Assembly: GCA_947683425.1 (NCBI GenBank)
Contig: CANTUQ010000035.1
Coordinates: 3,643,001-3,707,000, forward strand
From: Excoecaria cochinchinensis
Taxonomy: Eukaryota > Streptophyta > Magnoliopsida > Malpighiales > Euphorbiaceae
Direction: 5' to 3'
Length of the DNA: 64,000 nucleotides
Below the pieces are notes generated by a model that worked only from the letters and a program-made list of their open reading frames with translations, ran no database searches and was not told where the DNA came from. This document shows positions 10,557-20,953 of the stretch, one piece after another. The position numbers were made by a program, and so were the translations under genes. How positions within the stretch are numbered: position 1 is the first letter of the stretch; each line of letters begins with the position of its first letter.

Positions 10557-11419
10557 TGATGCGGAACCCTAAGGCTAAAGAACCCGAAACCCCTTGAACA
10601 TACAATATGGCATAGACATGAATAAGAGTAAATTCTCAACCCTATTGAACCCCCAATCAATAAAGTGAAAGGAAACGCAAATAATTAGGTTGATTTAAAC
10701 ACAAGAACAGAATTCGCCACAAGTAATTACCTTGATAAGAATTTATGTTCTTAATGCAAAAGAAGAAGACAAGCTATCATCTCCAAAGATGAATTCGGCC
10801 AAGCCAAAAGAAATTTATCAAATTAATCAAATTTGCCTCCAATCTCGTTTTTGTGGAGTATATATACTCCCTTAAGCTAGAAAAAACCCTAATTAATCAA
10901 ATAGGCCTTAAAACATGGGCTTTACATCAAGATAACTAAAGCCCACACTAATTAACTTAAAATTCAGCCCAAAAAGCCTAAAAATAACTAATTAAATGAG
11001 CCCAAGCTAATTAAAGCCCATCTCACTTAAATAAGCCCAAAAGAATAAGTTAAGGCCTAGCACATTACAAATAATCAAATAAAAATAATAAATAATAAAT
11101 AAAAGCCCAAACAAAACAGCCCAAACAAAACAGCCCATTAAGTCCATTAATTGGCATACGCATTGCACATGACATGGCACATGTCTAGCACATGTCAAAG
11201 CACATGGATGGCACATGTCAAGGTCACATGACTTGCACATGTCAAGGTGTCACATGACTTTCACATGCCTCTCTTCAAAGTCTCTTTTTTGATTCGGTTT
11301 CTTCATAGCTTCAGTAAACCGCCTTCAAGCCTTCTTTAACTTCCATAAATTTAATCTCCATAAATCCGAATTTACAAAGTTTATAATGTTGCAATGTTGA
11401 CCCCCCTTTGCACGCATCA
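10557..11419 (-). mobile_element. B: 5' LTR, R1 type (863 bp)
   Basis: Element sense: starts TGATGCGTGCAAAGG at 11419 and ends GGGTTCCGCATCA at 10557. It has a TATA-like GAGTATATATACTC near 10857-10873 and a CACATG-rich array (11160-11270) upstream of it. Confidence 0.9.
11160..11270. repeat. CACATG-rich array in LTR U3
   Basis: Nine CACATG hexamers in about 110 bp, many as GCACATGTCAAGG. Similar arrays of different copy number occur in every R1 LTR, for example 18886-19017 (eleven) and 48918-49039. CACATG is an E-box core, so a role as enhancer is possible but not shown. Confidence 0.8.
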
Positions 11420-12106
11420 ACAGGTGCTACTGATGCATGGCTATGTCACTAGGAGGCCCTCTAAGCTTCTTACCCTGAACAGCTGCACCAGAAAACTGAC
11501 CCGGTTTCTTCTTTTGCTTGAAACGGGACTGTCTATCAGCCTCATCTGACATAATAGTCTTTGCTCTAAGGGTTGCTTCAACCAAGGACCTCATATCCAT
11601 ATGTCTCTGAGAACCCAAAGCCAATCTAATGTTATTATGCAAACCTCTTTCAAATCTGTGGCATAACTTATGCTCAGTCATGGACTCATCATCTAGATAA
11701 GCACTAAGCCGCTGAATTCTCTCTTGTACTCTGCAACTGACTTATTCCCCTGTTTGAGTCTCCAAAATGCATCTTACATGGCAAATCTATACTCAGAACC
11801 AACATATTTCTTCTCAAACTGAGTCTGGAAAAACTCCCAAGTAACCTGATTAGCTGGAGTGTGTTTATGGACTGAACTCCACCAAGTGTAAGCAGGACCC
11901 TGAAGCAAGGCCACTACTCCCTGAAGCATCTCATCTGGCGAACTCTGAGTGGTCTCGAACATACGCCTGAGCTTAAACAACCACTCTTCTGCCTGAACCG
12001 GAGTTAAAAGGGTCACGACCATAAAAATCCTCTGCTCCCAATCTCTTAATCTGTTCCAATGTTGACCTCCGTCTAGGTAGAGTTAACTACTGTTCAGGAC
12101 CCCGAG
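11420..12106 (-). pseudogene. J: gag middle part
   Basis: Homology runs in three frames. LEQIKRLGAEDFYGRDP at about 12000-12060 is followed, after a frameshift, by 11774-12022 (VQAEEWLFKLRRMFETT, LLQGPAYTWWSSVH, WEFFQTQFEKKYVGS) and then 11427-11681 (MTEHKLCHRFERGLHNNIRLALG, RSLVEATLRAKTI, a basic FKQKKKPGQFSG end). This is the retrotransposon gag capsid core typical of Tekay/Del-like elements: AEEWL...F, then QGPAYTWW, then F...F..KY. The CCHC knuckle would follow beyond 11420, where B is inserted. The stops show it is not functional. Confidence 0.82.
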
Positions 12107-13010
12107 TGATGTATGCATAGGAGGTCAACACTGCAAGATTATAAACATTGCAAGTTCGGATTCATGGAGATCAAATTTGAGGAAGTTAAAGAAGGCTTGA
12201 AGGAAGTCCATGGGCCGAATCTATGAAGATGCCAAATCGAAAATGGATAGGTGCAAGTCATGTGACGTATGAAGCATGTGCAATGCATGTGCTTAATTAA
12301 TGGACTTAAGGGCTGCTTTTATTTGGGCTTTTTATTGGAGCCTTAAGTAATGTTTTAATCAAGACCTTATAATTTTAATAAGCCTTAAAACATTGGGCTT
12401 TGCTTATTAGGGTCAGATTAGGTTTATTTCATGTAATAATGCTTAAATTACTGTTTTGGGCTTAATTAGTGGTCTAGGCCAACATTGGGCTTAAGTAGCT
12501 TTTAAGTTGAGTTAAATGTAATAAGTTTAGCTTAAGTTTAATGGGCTGGACGAAATTTGAAGTGAGCCCATACATTTGTTCTTGTTTTTTACTATTTCAA
12601 GTAGAAAAAGGCCTAATTTTCATTCCTAAATTACATGAGAATTTGGCCTACTTTTCTAATTAGGTTTTAGGTTATTTAGGAGGCTATAAATACCTCATAA
12701 TGAGCATTGTAATGGAGACTTTTGAGACTTTTTGAGAATTTTGAGTATATTTCTTTGGCTTTGCCAAATTCTTAAGGGAGAGAGCTTATTGCTTCTCTTC
12801 TTATTTTGCATCAAGAACTTTAATTCTTATCAAGGTATTTATTTTGTGGCGAATTATGTTCTTATGCTTTAAATCAACCTTATTATATGTGTTTACATTC
12901 ATAGATTGTTTGGAGGTTTATTAGGGTTGGGGATTTATACATGTTCTTGTTCTAGCCATATTGTGTGTTCTTAGGCGTTTTGGGTTCTTTAGCCTTGGGG
13001 TTCCGCATCA
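12107..13010 (+). mobile_element. Solo LTR, R1-like (904 bp), perfect 5-bp duplication
   Basis: Begins TGATGTATGCATAGG and ends GGGGTTCCGCATCA. It is flanked by CCGAG on both sides (12102-12106 and 13011-13015). It splits the J gag, whose N-terminus resumes at 13011. No internal sequence: LTR-LTR recombination removed the body. A TATA-like TATAAATACC lies near 12685-12694. Confidence 0.95.
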
Positions 13011-13194
13011 CCGAGGCTGCTGCTGATTGCATAAACTGATAGAAATTCGCCATCATATTCATTAACTCAAGCTGTTGTTTAGGGGGAGGAGCAACCAGCG
13101 AAGTATCCTGATGCTGAGGCGACCTCAATCGACTAGTACTAATTGATGCGACACTCTTAACATCGCTATCACGATGACCTTCATCCGAAGCCAT
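13011..13194 (-). pseudogene. J: gag N-terminus
   Basis: Starts at ATG 13194 (MASDEGHRDSDVKSVAS) and reads to QFMQSAAASV, where the solo LTR interrupts. The next homologous residues are left of 12106. An upstream GTG at 13200 is not a plausible plant start. The N-terminal segment is low in recognisable motifs, with a PPPKQQLELMNMMANFYQFM helix-like stretch, as is common before the capsid core of such gags. Confidence 0.75.
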
Positions 13195-13324
13195 ACTCAC
13201 AATCTAACACAAGGAGCAAGTATACATTAGTCTCACCTGACTATACTGTCCAAAACTTAATTGGCATGTACATTTACTTATACTATTCCTATTGACCCAC
13301 TCCGATCTTAGAACCACCTAAACC

Positions 13325-13339
13325 GGATCTCTGATACCA
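13325..13339 (-). promoter_or_regulatory. J: primer binding site
   Basis: The minus strand reads TGGTATCAGAGATCC, an initiator-Met tRNA match with one or two variants, separated by about 7 bases from the LTR end near 13347. The leader 13195-13324 between it and gag is short and shows nothing else. Confidence 0.85.
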
Positions 13340-13346
13340 AATAAAT

Positions 13347-15808
13347 TATAACACCCTAACACCTATATGTGATACAAATACCGGATGCCACAGTACTGAT
13401 CTAACACTCTAATACCTTGCGTTCCGATTAATTAACTGTTCATTGTAATCCGGTTAACCTAATTGAACTAGTCAGGTTATTAAATAGACAATTAATTAAA
13501 ATCGGAACTTTTTTTTGAATAGTACCGTATGAATAGACAATTTACTTAAGTCTATTAACAATTATTAATTAATCATCAAACTTAATATCCCTATTTTAAT
13601 TCATTATCAATTATGCCGATTGACCTATAACTGTCTAAGTTACTATTCATTTGGTCAGTTTTCTTTTAAGTTGGAAATCTACATTTTACTTTACCAATGA
13701 TATTAACTTAATTTCTACCAATTATTAGGCATGCCAAACACACATAAACTAGTGACAATTTTAGCAATATATTACAGACCAAAACCCAAAAATAATATTA
13801 TAAGACATATACATGCCAAACTTCTTAACATACTTAAATATTCCAAAATACTATTCTTCGATACCACTTCCAAAATGTGAGGTATGCACTGCTCCAAAAT
13901 CCTACAGAGTACCTACACGCAGTCAAATAAAATTACGTGCTGAGTATTAAATATAGTTAGTGGTGATTGCAATTACCGAAATTTTCACTAACTAATTTCA
14001 CATGCATAAATAATATTCCACAGATAATAACATTTAAATATTCATAAATAAACATATTTAATTTAATTACCAATTAAGCATGCAATATTACATTTAATTA
14101 TTTTTTATTTCATAATTATGGCAATTATACAATTAATACACATAAATAATTACATTTACCATTTTACCCTTAACTTATGGTAAAATTAAATATATACCCT
14201 TAAACTTTTTTCAAAATGACGAAAATGCCCTTAGTTCAATTATACTTCACCAAAATTACATTTACGCCATTAGTTCATTTTAATTTCACTAATATTACCA
14301 TTATGCCACTAGTTTAATTATTTACACTAATATTACAATTATACCATTAATTAACATGCTAAATTACGGTTTTGTTGTCCAATTACCATTATCATACCAA
14401 ATTACATTTTTACCGTTAAAAAGTTATAAATTTCCATATTTAACCATTTAATTACATTTTTACCCTTATTAACCATCCTTAACACACATATGCATAAAAT
14501 TACCATTTTACCCTCAAACTTTTTATATAATTCCATTTATACCCTTTTTCCACATAAATGTTATTTTAATCACATTTTAACTTTTTTAATCTCATTTTTA
14601 CCATTATGCCCCTGTAACACACTGGCAGACTCTGAGCACAGGATAAATGAGATGTGAACTCCAGAAGTCCATAGAAATACCAGAGGAGTCCGGTGGAACC
14701 ACTCCTGTCTTTAAATACAGTGCAGTACAATAAAAATATTTCAATACAGTTAAGTGAGACGTCATGCTCAGACCCGCGGTCTTATGTCCCTATGGCATGC
14801 CAACATATCCTGAACTAGACTTGACTACCAGATCACTACATAGGGCAATATTATTTTATTTTTCATATTAATAATGTGACATACATATATTTCATGGCAT
14901 ATCATCATAATATCTTATTCTTTTTCATACCATTTCATCATTTCACATGTGATTATCATCATTACACCATCACATACCATGTAAACTCATTATTTCATCA
15001 TGATACACATGCATACATGCATGCATGCATACGGCCCACATACCAATTTATCTCTATTAATTCTTTTTATCAACTTTATCATTTATTTAGGCCAATTACA
15101 TGTTGCATAACATCACCATACCATTAATTTCCATAGAAACACATCAAAATCATAACTTTACACATGACATACATTCGACCATACATACATCACATACCTC
15201 ATGATGCTTTCACATGCTCTAACACATACTATTCATTATTTCACATGCCAGATACCATAGATCCATCATAAACATGCATAAAACATCATGAAAACACATG
15301 AAAATCCCATGATTCACATTCGGCATGAATATCATGTTATTTTCAATTAAACATGCATAAATCACATACTTTCTTCACAAACATAACCTAAATCCATACT
15401 TTTATCATGGAAATAAATGGAATTTGCTATCACAAATCTCAAATCCTTGCCATAAACCTCTCAAATATTCTTTTCCTTGTCTTTAGCTTGGCTATAAGTT
15501 CCTTCACCTAGTTGACATAATTATGTCCAAACACAAAAATGAAGATTTTATCAAAACCAAGCTTTCTTTCAACAAATAAACTTCATAAACATCTTATTCA
15601 CATCCTAAAGTACCCTAAGGAACCTTAAAACTAAATTAAAAACACCTAAATCACTTACCTCAATTTTACACCTAAATTTTCAAGTCTAGGTTTCACCCAC
15701 TTTACTCCTTCAAATGAAATTCTAAGACCACCAATGTATTCTAGAGGAGCTGATTATGTTAGAGATGCTTAATTTTGAGGTGAAATGGAGGAAAGATGGA
15801 AGAGAAAT
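13347..15808 (-). mobile_element. J: 5' LTR, incomplete at its 5' end
   Basis: Ends (element sense) GGTGTTATA at about 13347. It shares with the other long LTRs the GGCATGCC block (14800) and a CACTTACCT segment near 15650. Its true 5' end (expected TGT...) is missing: at 15809 another LTR begins and J does not resume afterwards. It holds AT-rich tracts with many ATTACCATTTTTACCC-like units (14150-14620) and ATG-rich stretches (14870-15330). Frames such as 14876-15127 are composition artefacts. Confidence 0.7.
14150..14620. repeat. AT-rich degenerate ATTTTTACC repeats
   Basis: Numerous imperfect blocks such as CATTTTTACCCTT and AATTACCATTTTACCC recur over about 470 bp. This is likely slippage-derived low-complexity sequence within the J LTR. 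Confidence 0.7.
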
Positions 15809-16593
15809 TGATGTGTGCACAGGGGGGTCAACATTGCAAGATTATAAACTTTGCAAGTTCAGATTCATGGAGATCAAATTTGGGGAAGTTCAAGAAGGCT
15901 TGAAGGTGGTTTACTGTAGCTATGAAGAAGCCGAATCAAAAAGAGACTTTGAAGAGAGGCACGTGCAAGTCATGTGACCTTGACATGTGCCATCCATGTG
16001 CTTTGACATGTGCTATGCATGTGCACATCATGTGACACATTACATGTGCAATGCTTGTGCCAATTAATGGACTTAATGGGTTGTTTTGTTTAGGCTTTTA
16101 GTTTAGGCTTTTATTTATTATTTTTATTTGATTATTTTTAATATGTTAGGCCTTAACTTATTCTTTTGGGCTTATTTAAGTGAGATTGGCTTTAGTTAGC
16201 TTGGGCTCATTTAATTAGTTCTTTTTAGGCTTTTTGGGCTATATTTTAAGTTAATTAGTGTGGGCTTTAGTTATCTTGGTGTAAGGTCCATGTTTAAAGG
16301 CCTATTTGATCAATTAGGATTTTTATTAGCTTAAAGGAGTATAAATACTCCTCAAAAATGAATTTGTATAGAGAGATTGGAATTATTAAACATTGGAGGC
16401 TATCCTCTTTTCTTGGCTTTGTTAAAATTCTAATAGATTAGATTTGTGAGATTTGATTCCTTTTCTTTTCTATTGCATGAAGAATTTAATTAACTTATCA
16501 ATTGTTTGATTGTGGCGTTTTTCAGGTTCTTTAATTCCCGATTATTTGCGTTTCCATTCACAAGTTGTTTGGGGGTTCAATAGGGAGGGTGTT
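15809..16593 (+). mobile_element. R1 LTR, 3'-truncated
   Basis: Begins TGATGTGTGCACAGG and follows the R1 LTR through its CACATG array (15958-16075), TATA-like AGTATAAATACTCC (16340-16353) and the GGGGGTTCAATAGGGAGGG block. It then stops at about 16593, roughly 90 bp short of the usual CCGCATCA end. Minus-strand RT sequence of K begins directly. The open frame through its first 169 bp (to 15977) shows the R1-encoded protein tail (CTGGSTLQDYK). Confidence 0.88.
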
Positions 16594-17108
16594 TGCAATT
16601 CCTTCGTCTCCTCTGGATTGGTTCGGTAAGCTAGACGGTTGGGTATTTGTGCTCCTGGTACAAAGTCAATTTGGTGCTCAATCCCTCTTAAAGGTGGCAA
16701 TCCGTGTGGTACATCTTCAGGAAATACATCCTCATACTCCTGCAATAAAGTCATAAAAACACTAGGCAATTCGGGGTTAATGTCAGTTTCAGTAAACAAA
16801 GTTTCCTTAAACCGGATTAGAATTAATGCTCTCTTGCCCAAGTATGCATTCTTTACTTCTCTCTCTTTAGCATAAAAACATGGTTGTTTCTTTACTTTTT
16901 CACTCCTCTCAATTTCTTTTAGCTCACTTTTAAAACTCATTTCTTTCTATTCACTCACTAACTTCTTCTCTCCTGCACATCCCACTTTTCTTTTCTCACT
17001 TGTGCAGTCATTCACCATTGGGCCTTTATCTTTATTCATTTCTCTCATGGCCTCTTTTCTCTCTTCTTTCTTTTTCTCCTCACTGCCCGAATTCCCACTT
17101 GAAGATTT
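16594..17108 (-). pseudogene. K: RT N-terminal spacer fragment
   Basis: The frame 16542-16940 encodes a segment between protease and RT: REVKNAYLGKRALILIRFKETLF, LLQEYEDVFPEDVPHGLPPL and IEHQIDFVPGAQIPNRLAYR. It ends at ETKELQ, where the sequence runs into the truncated LTR. The upstream part (16941-17108) is a Lys/Glu-rich linker with stops. The RT catalytic region is missing. K is a separate subfamily, more diverged from A, C, F and H than they are from one another (for example SVFMTLL versus SFVSLL). Confidence 0.85.
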
Positions 17109-18330
17109 CTAAATTTTTAATAGCTCAAGGTAAGTTTCTTTGGGTGACAAAGGTGCAAGGATAATTTTCTGCCCATTATGCATAAAAGAGTACCTATTCC
17201 TATACCCATCATGCACAACACGACTATTAAATTGCCAAGGCCTACCCAATAAGATGTGACCCGCTTGCATTGTTTCAACATCGCATTCAACCTCATCAAC
17301 ATACCTTCCAATGGAAAATGCAACAACCACCTGCTTGGTAACTTTAACTTCACCACTATCATTCAACCATAGTAGCCTATATGGGTTGGGGTGTCTATTG
17401 CATTTCAGCCCCAATTTCTCTACCAAAGTAGTACTAGCTACATTAGTACAACTGCCCCCATCTATGATTAGACTATAAGCTTTCCCACCTACCAAGCATC
17501 TAGTGTGAAATATATTGTCCCTTTGTTCTAGGCCATCCTCCTTAACATTCAAATTCAATGCACGCCTAGCAACTAAGGCTTCTCCCTTAATAGCATATTC
17601 AACACATTCATCATTATCAGAACAATCTTCTAATGATGGCATACTCAATTCACTATTATCAGACTCATTCCTATCATCAGACTCAGAAATAATTTCTCCC
17701 CCCTTAATAAACATAGATTTTCTATTAGGACAATCAGAAGCATAATGACCACGCCCTTGACACTTAAAACATTTAATATCCCTATGTTTAGAAAGTTTGG
17801 GTGAAGGATCAGTAGTACCTTTTTGAATTGAAGTACTCCTCTCCTTGCTGTTGTATGAGTCATTGCCTTTCTCTTTGGAATCCGAATGGTTCTCCCTTTT
17901 CTTTTCTTTATTGTTGCTCCATTTTGGACTCCATTTATTGTTGAAATTTGAGAATGGCCTTGCTGCCATTCTTTGTTTTTGTTGCCTTTCCACCTTCATA
18001 GCAATGTTTACTAAGTCTTCCATCTCTACATAATGTTGCAACTCTACTACATCAACAATTTCCCTATTCAAACCTCCAAAAAATCGAGCCATTGTCACCT
18101 CTTCTTCCTCCTCTATATTTGCTTTGATCAATAGCATCTGCATCTCCTTGTGATAATTCTCTACTGATCTAGCTCCTTGGGTGAGTCTATGTAATTGCTA
18201 GTACAACTCTCTATAATAATAAGATGGTACAAACCTCCTTTTCATCACTCTCTTCACTTCCTCCCAAGTGTCTATAGGTGGTTCCCTATTCCTCCTCCTA
18301 CTCTTTGCCAACTCGTTCCACAAAACTAAT
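17109..18330 (-). pseudogene. K: gag C-terminal half joined to protease
   Basis: A single 344-codon frame (17109-18143) contains, in order, the gag C-terminus (MARFFGGLNREIVDVVELQHYVEME), an intact CCHC knuckle CFKCQGRGHYASDC (about 17731-17772), the acidic SMPSLEDCSDNDE stretch, protease active site LIIDGGSCTNVAS and HILLGRPWQFNSRVVHDGY, then a stop at 17109. Upstream, 18144-18330 adds REPPIDTWEEVKR and the FVPSYYYRELYQ region with a TAG. This shows gag and protease in one continuous frame, which is how the disrupted sister copies must once have been. It is cut at 18330 by element L and at the left by the LTR truncation. Confidence 0.88.
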
Positions 18331-19168
18331 TGATGTGGAACCCAATAGCTAACGAGCTACAAACCCACACATACGATTCGAATAGCAAAGCAAAATCAGA
18401 TAAACACCCTCCCTATTGAACCCCCAAATAACTTGTGAATGGAAACGCAAATAATCGGGAATTAAAGAACCTAAAAAATGCCACAATCAAACAATTGATA
18501 AGTTAATCAAATTCTTCATGCAATAGAAAAGAAAGCAATTCACTCTCAATCTAAGCAAGATAATTTCGGCTATGCCAAAGAATATTATTCAAAAATCTTT
18601 AAGTCTGAATTACAATCTCATTTTTTAGGAGTATTTATACTCCCTTAAGCTAATAAAAACCCTAATTAATCAAATAAGCCTTTAAACATGGGCCTTACAC
18701 CAAGATAAATATAGCCCAAAAAGCCTAAAAATAATAAATTAAATGAGCCCAAGTTAATTAAAGCCCATCTCACTTAAATAAGTCCAAAAGAATAAGTTAA
18801 GGCCTAACATATTACAAATAATCATATAAAAATAATAAATAAAGCCCTAATTAAAAACCCAAACCAAAGCAGCCCCTTAAGTCCATTAATAAGCACATGC
18901 AATGCACATGTAATGTGTCACATGATGTGCACATGCATATGACACATGTATAACACATGACGTGGCACATGTCTAGCACATGGATGGCACATGTCAAGGT
19001 CACATGACTTGCACATGCCTCTCTTCAAAGTCTCTTTTTGATTCGGCTTCTTCATAGCTTCAGTAAACCACCTTCAAGCCTTCTTGAACTTCCCCAAATT
19101 TGATCTCCATGAATCCAAACTTGCAATGTTTATAATCTTGCAATGTTGACCCCCCTGTGCACGCATCA
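18331..19168 (-). mobile_element. L: 3' LTR, R1 type (838 bp)
   Basis: Element sense: starts TGATGCGTGCACAGG at 19168 and ends GGGTTCCACATCA at 18331 (CpG lost in the usual CCGCATCA). It holds a CACATG array with eleven hexamers (18886-19017) and a TATA-like AGTATAAATACTCC near 18628-18642. Confidence 0.9.
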
Positions 19169-19190
19169 TTCCCTCCCTCTTTAGAAAAGA
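19169..19190 (-). promoter_or_regulatory. L: polypurine tract
   Basis: Minus strand ends CTAAAGAGGGAGGGAA directly before the LTR start, the plus-strand priming site. The same tract adjoins the 3' LTRs of M and G. F and H have the close variant TTGAGGAGGGAGGGAA. Confidence 0.9.
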
Positions 19191-19191
19191 T

Positions 19192-20085
19192 TCATCCTCG
19201 AATCTTCGTCTTGTTCAAGTTGGGAATTGGCACTTCTAGAATAAATTCATCTTCATATAACATCTTCTGAACAGGTGGAAATAAAACGAATGCTTCTTCA
19301 ACAAAGAACTCATCATGTTCCTGCAAGTTAACATAAACATTAGGAAAAACATGGTTATTCAATGCATACTTTTCGTTCTGATCATGGTTCTTTTCTTCCT
19401 CCATGTTCAACTCAACCTCCTTAGGCACTACAGGATCTATCATAACATGCTGATCTTCCATCTCAACTACACAAGCATCCTCCTTTTTATAATATTTTTC
19501 CATTTCACTCAAGCCAATAACATCTTCATTTACTTTTATTCCTTCCTCACTCAGAACCTCATTGTCATATAAATCTATAGTATCATCTTCAGCTTCGCAA
19601 ATAATTTCTTCGACAATAACTTCCTCTTCTTTCTTTCTTTCCTCTTGTTTTATATACGTACTTAGTAGTCCAGAAAGTTGTTTAAACTGCAATTCCATAT
19701 TTTTAAAATCTTCATTTTTGCACCAGTTTGAATAACTCTTGTTGTTGGAATTTGAGAATGTCCTTACTACCCTCCTTTGTTTCTGTTGCCTCTCCACCTT
19801 AATGGCAATGTTCACTAAGTCCTTCATTTTTCCATAATGTTGAAATTCAACTACATCTGCAATTTCTTTATTTAAACCTCCTAGAAACCAAGCCATTATT
19901 ACCTCTTCCTCCTCTTCTATGTTAGCTTTGATCGATAGCATCTCCATCTCCTTGTGATAATCTTCTACTAATCTAGCTCCTTGCACTAGCCTATGCAACC
20001 TCTGATATAACTCCCTAAAGTAGTGTGAAGGCACAAATCTTTTCCTCATGGCCTCCTTCATATCCTCCCAACTACTAATAGGTCG
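19192..20085 (-). pseudogene. L: gag fused to acidic domain of unknown function
   Basis: Open from the C insertion point (20085) to a TGA at 19192. Residues 1-130 are the second half of the gag domain (EAMRKRFVPSHYFRELYQRLHRL, MAWFLGGLNKEIADVVE, VERQQKQRRVVRTFSNSN). Then, with no zinc knuckle or protease, comes the acidic domain: MELQFKQLSGLLSTYIKQEE, KKEEEVIVEEIICEAEDD, MEDQHVMIDPVV, LFPPVQKMLYEDEF, PNLNKTKIRG. The terminal TGA stands where M has CGA and G has CAA, so the original frame probably ran on into the LTR as in G. I do not recognise the acidic domain as a known family. It could be an RNA- or chromatin-binding tail for gag particles supplied in trans, but that is a guess. Confidence 0.8.
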
Positions 20086-20938
20086 TGATACGGATCATCC
20101 AACCATTAAAGACCCTTTGAAGATGCCTAGTGGTCCAGTCACAAGAGGGAGAGCTAAGAAGCTGAAGATGGCTATGATAACCTATGTGCAAGGCTTTGTT
20201 ACTCAAGAACTACATGAAGATGCCTTTAAGAAGTGTTATAAAGAGCTTGAAGGAGGCTTTCACAAAGTACTTAGCCTTTTGGAAGCTTTTAGTGAAATTG
20301 GGCCAACTTAAGTCATTTTGGGGTTTATTCTACTTTGGGCTTTAATTATACAAGTCATGTGCTTCATTTAAAGGTTACATGGCTCATTTATTTAATGACT
20401 TAATGGGCTAAACGTGATGAGCTTTTAGATTGGGTTTAGTTTAGTTATTTTTGGGTTTTAGTTAGTCTTTATTTGGGCTTTAAATAATTCGGCCCACTCT
20501 TTTCTTAATGGGTTTTGTTTTAAGCTAAGTCTTGTAAATGGGCTTATTTGATAGCTTAAGCCCATGGACAATTCGGCCTAGCTTAGTTTAAGGCCTCATT
20601 AGGGTTTTTTCTTTATGTTATTTGCTAGCTAGGGTTAGCCACCATATAAATAGGCTATTATGGATTGTAAACGGCAGATTTGAATGATATTCATTGGCTT
20701 AGCCGAATTTTCTTTGCTTAGAATGAGAGTGAATTACTTTCTTTTCTATTGCATGAAGAATTTGATTACTTATCAATTGTCTTGATTGTGGCGTTTTCAT
20801 CTTCTTCGTTTTCCTAATTATTTGCGTTTTCAATCACAAGTTGATTGGGGGTTCAATAGGGAGTTTATCTCTTTGTTTCTTTGCTAGCCATCTTGTATGT
20901 GTGGGTTTGTAGCTTGTTAGCTATTGGGTTCCGCATCA
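20086..20938 (+). mobile_element. C: 5' LTR, R2 type (853 bp)
   Basis: Begins TGATACGGATCATCC and ends GGGTTCCGCATCA. The first 226 bp carry the open tail frame TRGRAKKLKMAMITYVQ. A TATA-like CATATAAATAGGC lies near 20643-20655. Confidence 0.92.
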
Positions 20939-20940
20939 TT

Positions 20941-20953
20941 TGGTATCAGAGCC
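20941..20953 (+). promoter_or_regulatory. C: primer binding site
   Basis: TGGTATCAGAGCC, two bases after the LTR end: exact initiator-Met tRNA complement. Confidence 0.94.

Larger units (their letters stand above)
8988..11419 (-). mobile_element. Element B: TGATG-group element, 5' part
   Basis: In element order: R1 LTR (10557-11419), primer site, 1.3-kb leader and the beginning of gag, cut at 8988 by insertion of A. Its leader is nearly the same as that of the complete non-autonomous element G (49829-50996), so B and G share a recent ancestor although B begins a gag and G an acidic ORF. B sits in the gag of J. Confidence 0.85.
11420..15808 (-). mobile_element. Element J: Tekay/Del-like gypsy, 5' part
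   Basis: In element order: LTR (about 13347-15808, its own 5' end missing), primer site (13325-13339), short leader and gag (13194 leftwards), interrupted by a solo LTR (12107-13010) and cut at 11420 by B. Its gag is unlike that of the TGATG group, and its LTR end (GGTGTTATA) resembles T1, T2 and T4. No pol is left in the window. Confidence 0.75.
18331..20085 (-). mobile_element. Element L: non-autonomous gag-acidic element, 3' part
   Basis: In element order from the right: gag fragment fused in frame to the acidic domain (20085-19192), polypurine tract and 3' LTR of R1 type (18331-19168). There is no protease, RT or integrase between gag and LTR. The left end interrupts K gag. The right end is cut by C at 20086. 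D (28131-31606) shows the same gag-acidic join, so the arrangement is ancestral to both. Confidence 0.82.

Noticed and set aside
14876..15127. 83-codon His/Tyr-rich frame in J LTR
   Set aside because: Produced by CATCAT- and CATACAT-rich low-complexity sequence. No homologue in the other long LTRs.
20941..20953. tRNA gene fragment at TGGTATCAGAGCC sites
   Set aside because: Only the 12-13 nt complementary to a tRNA 3' end are present next to LTR ends. They are primer binding sites, not tRNA genes.
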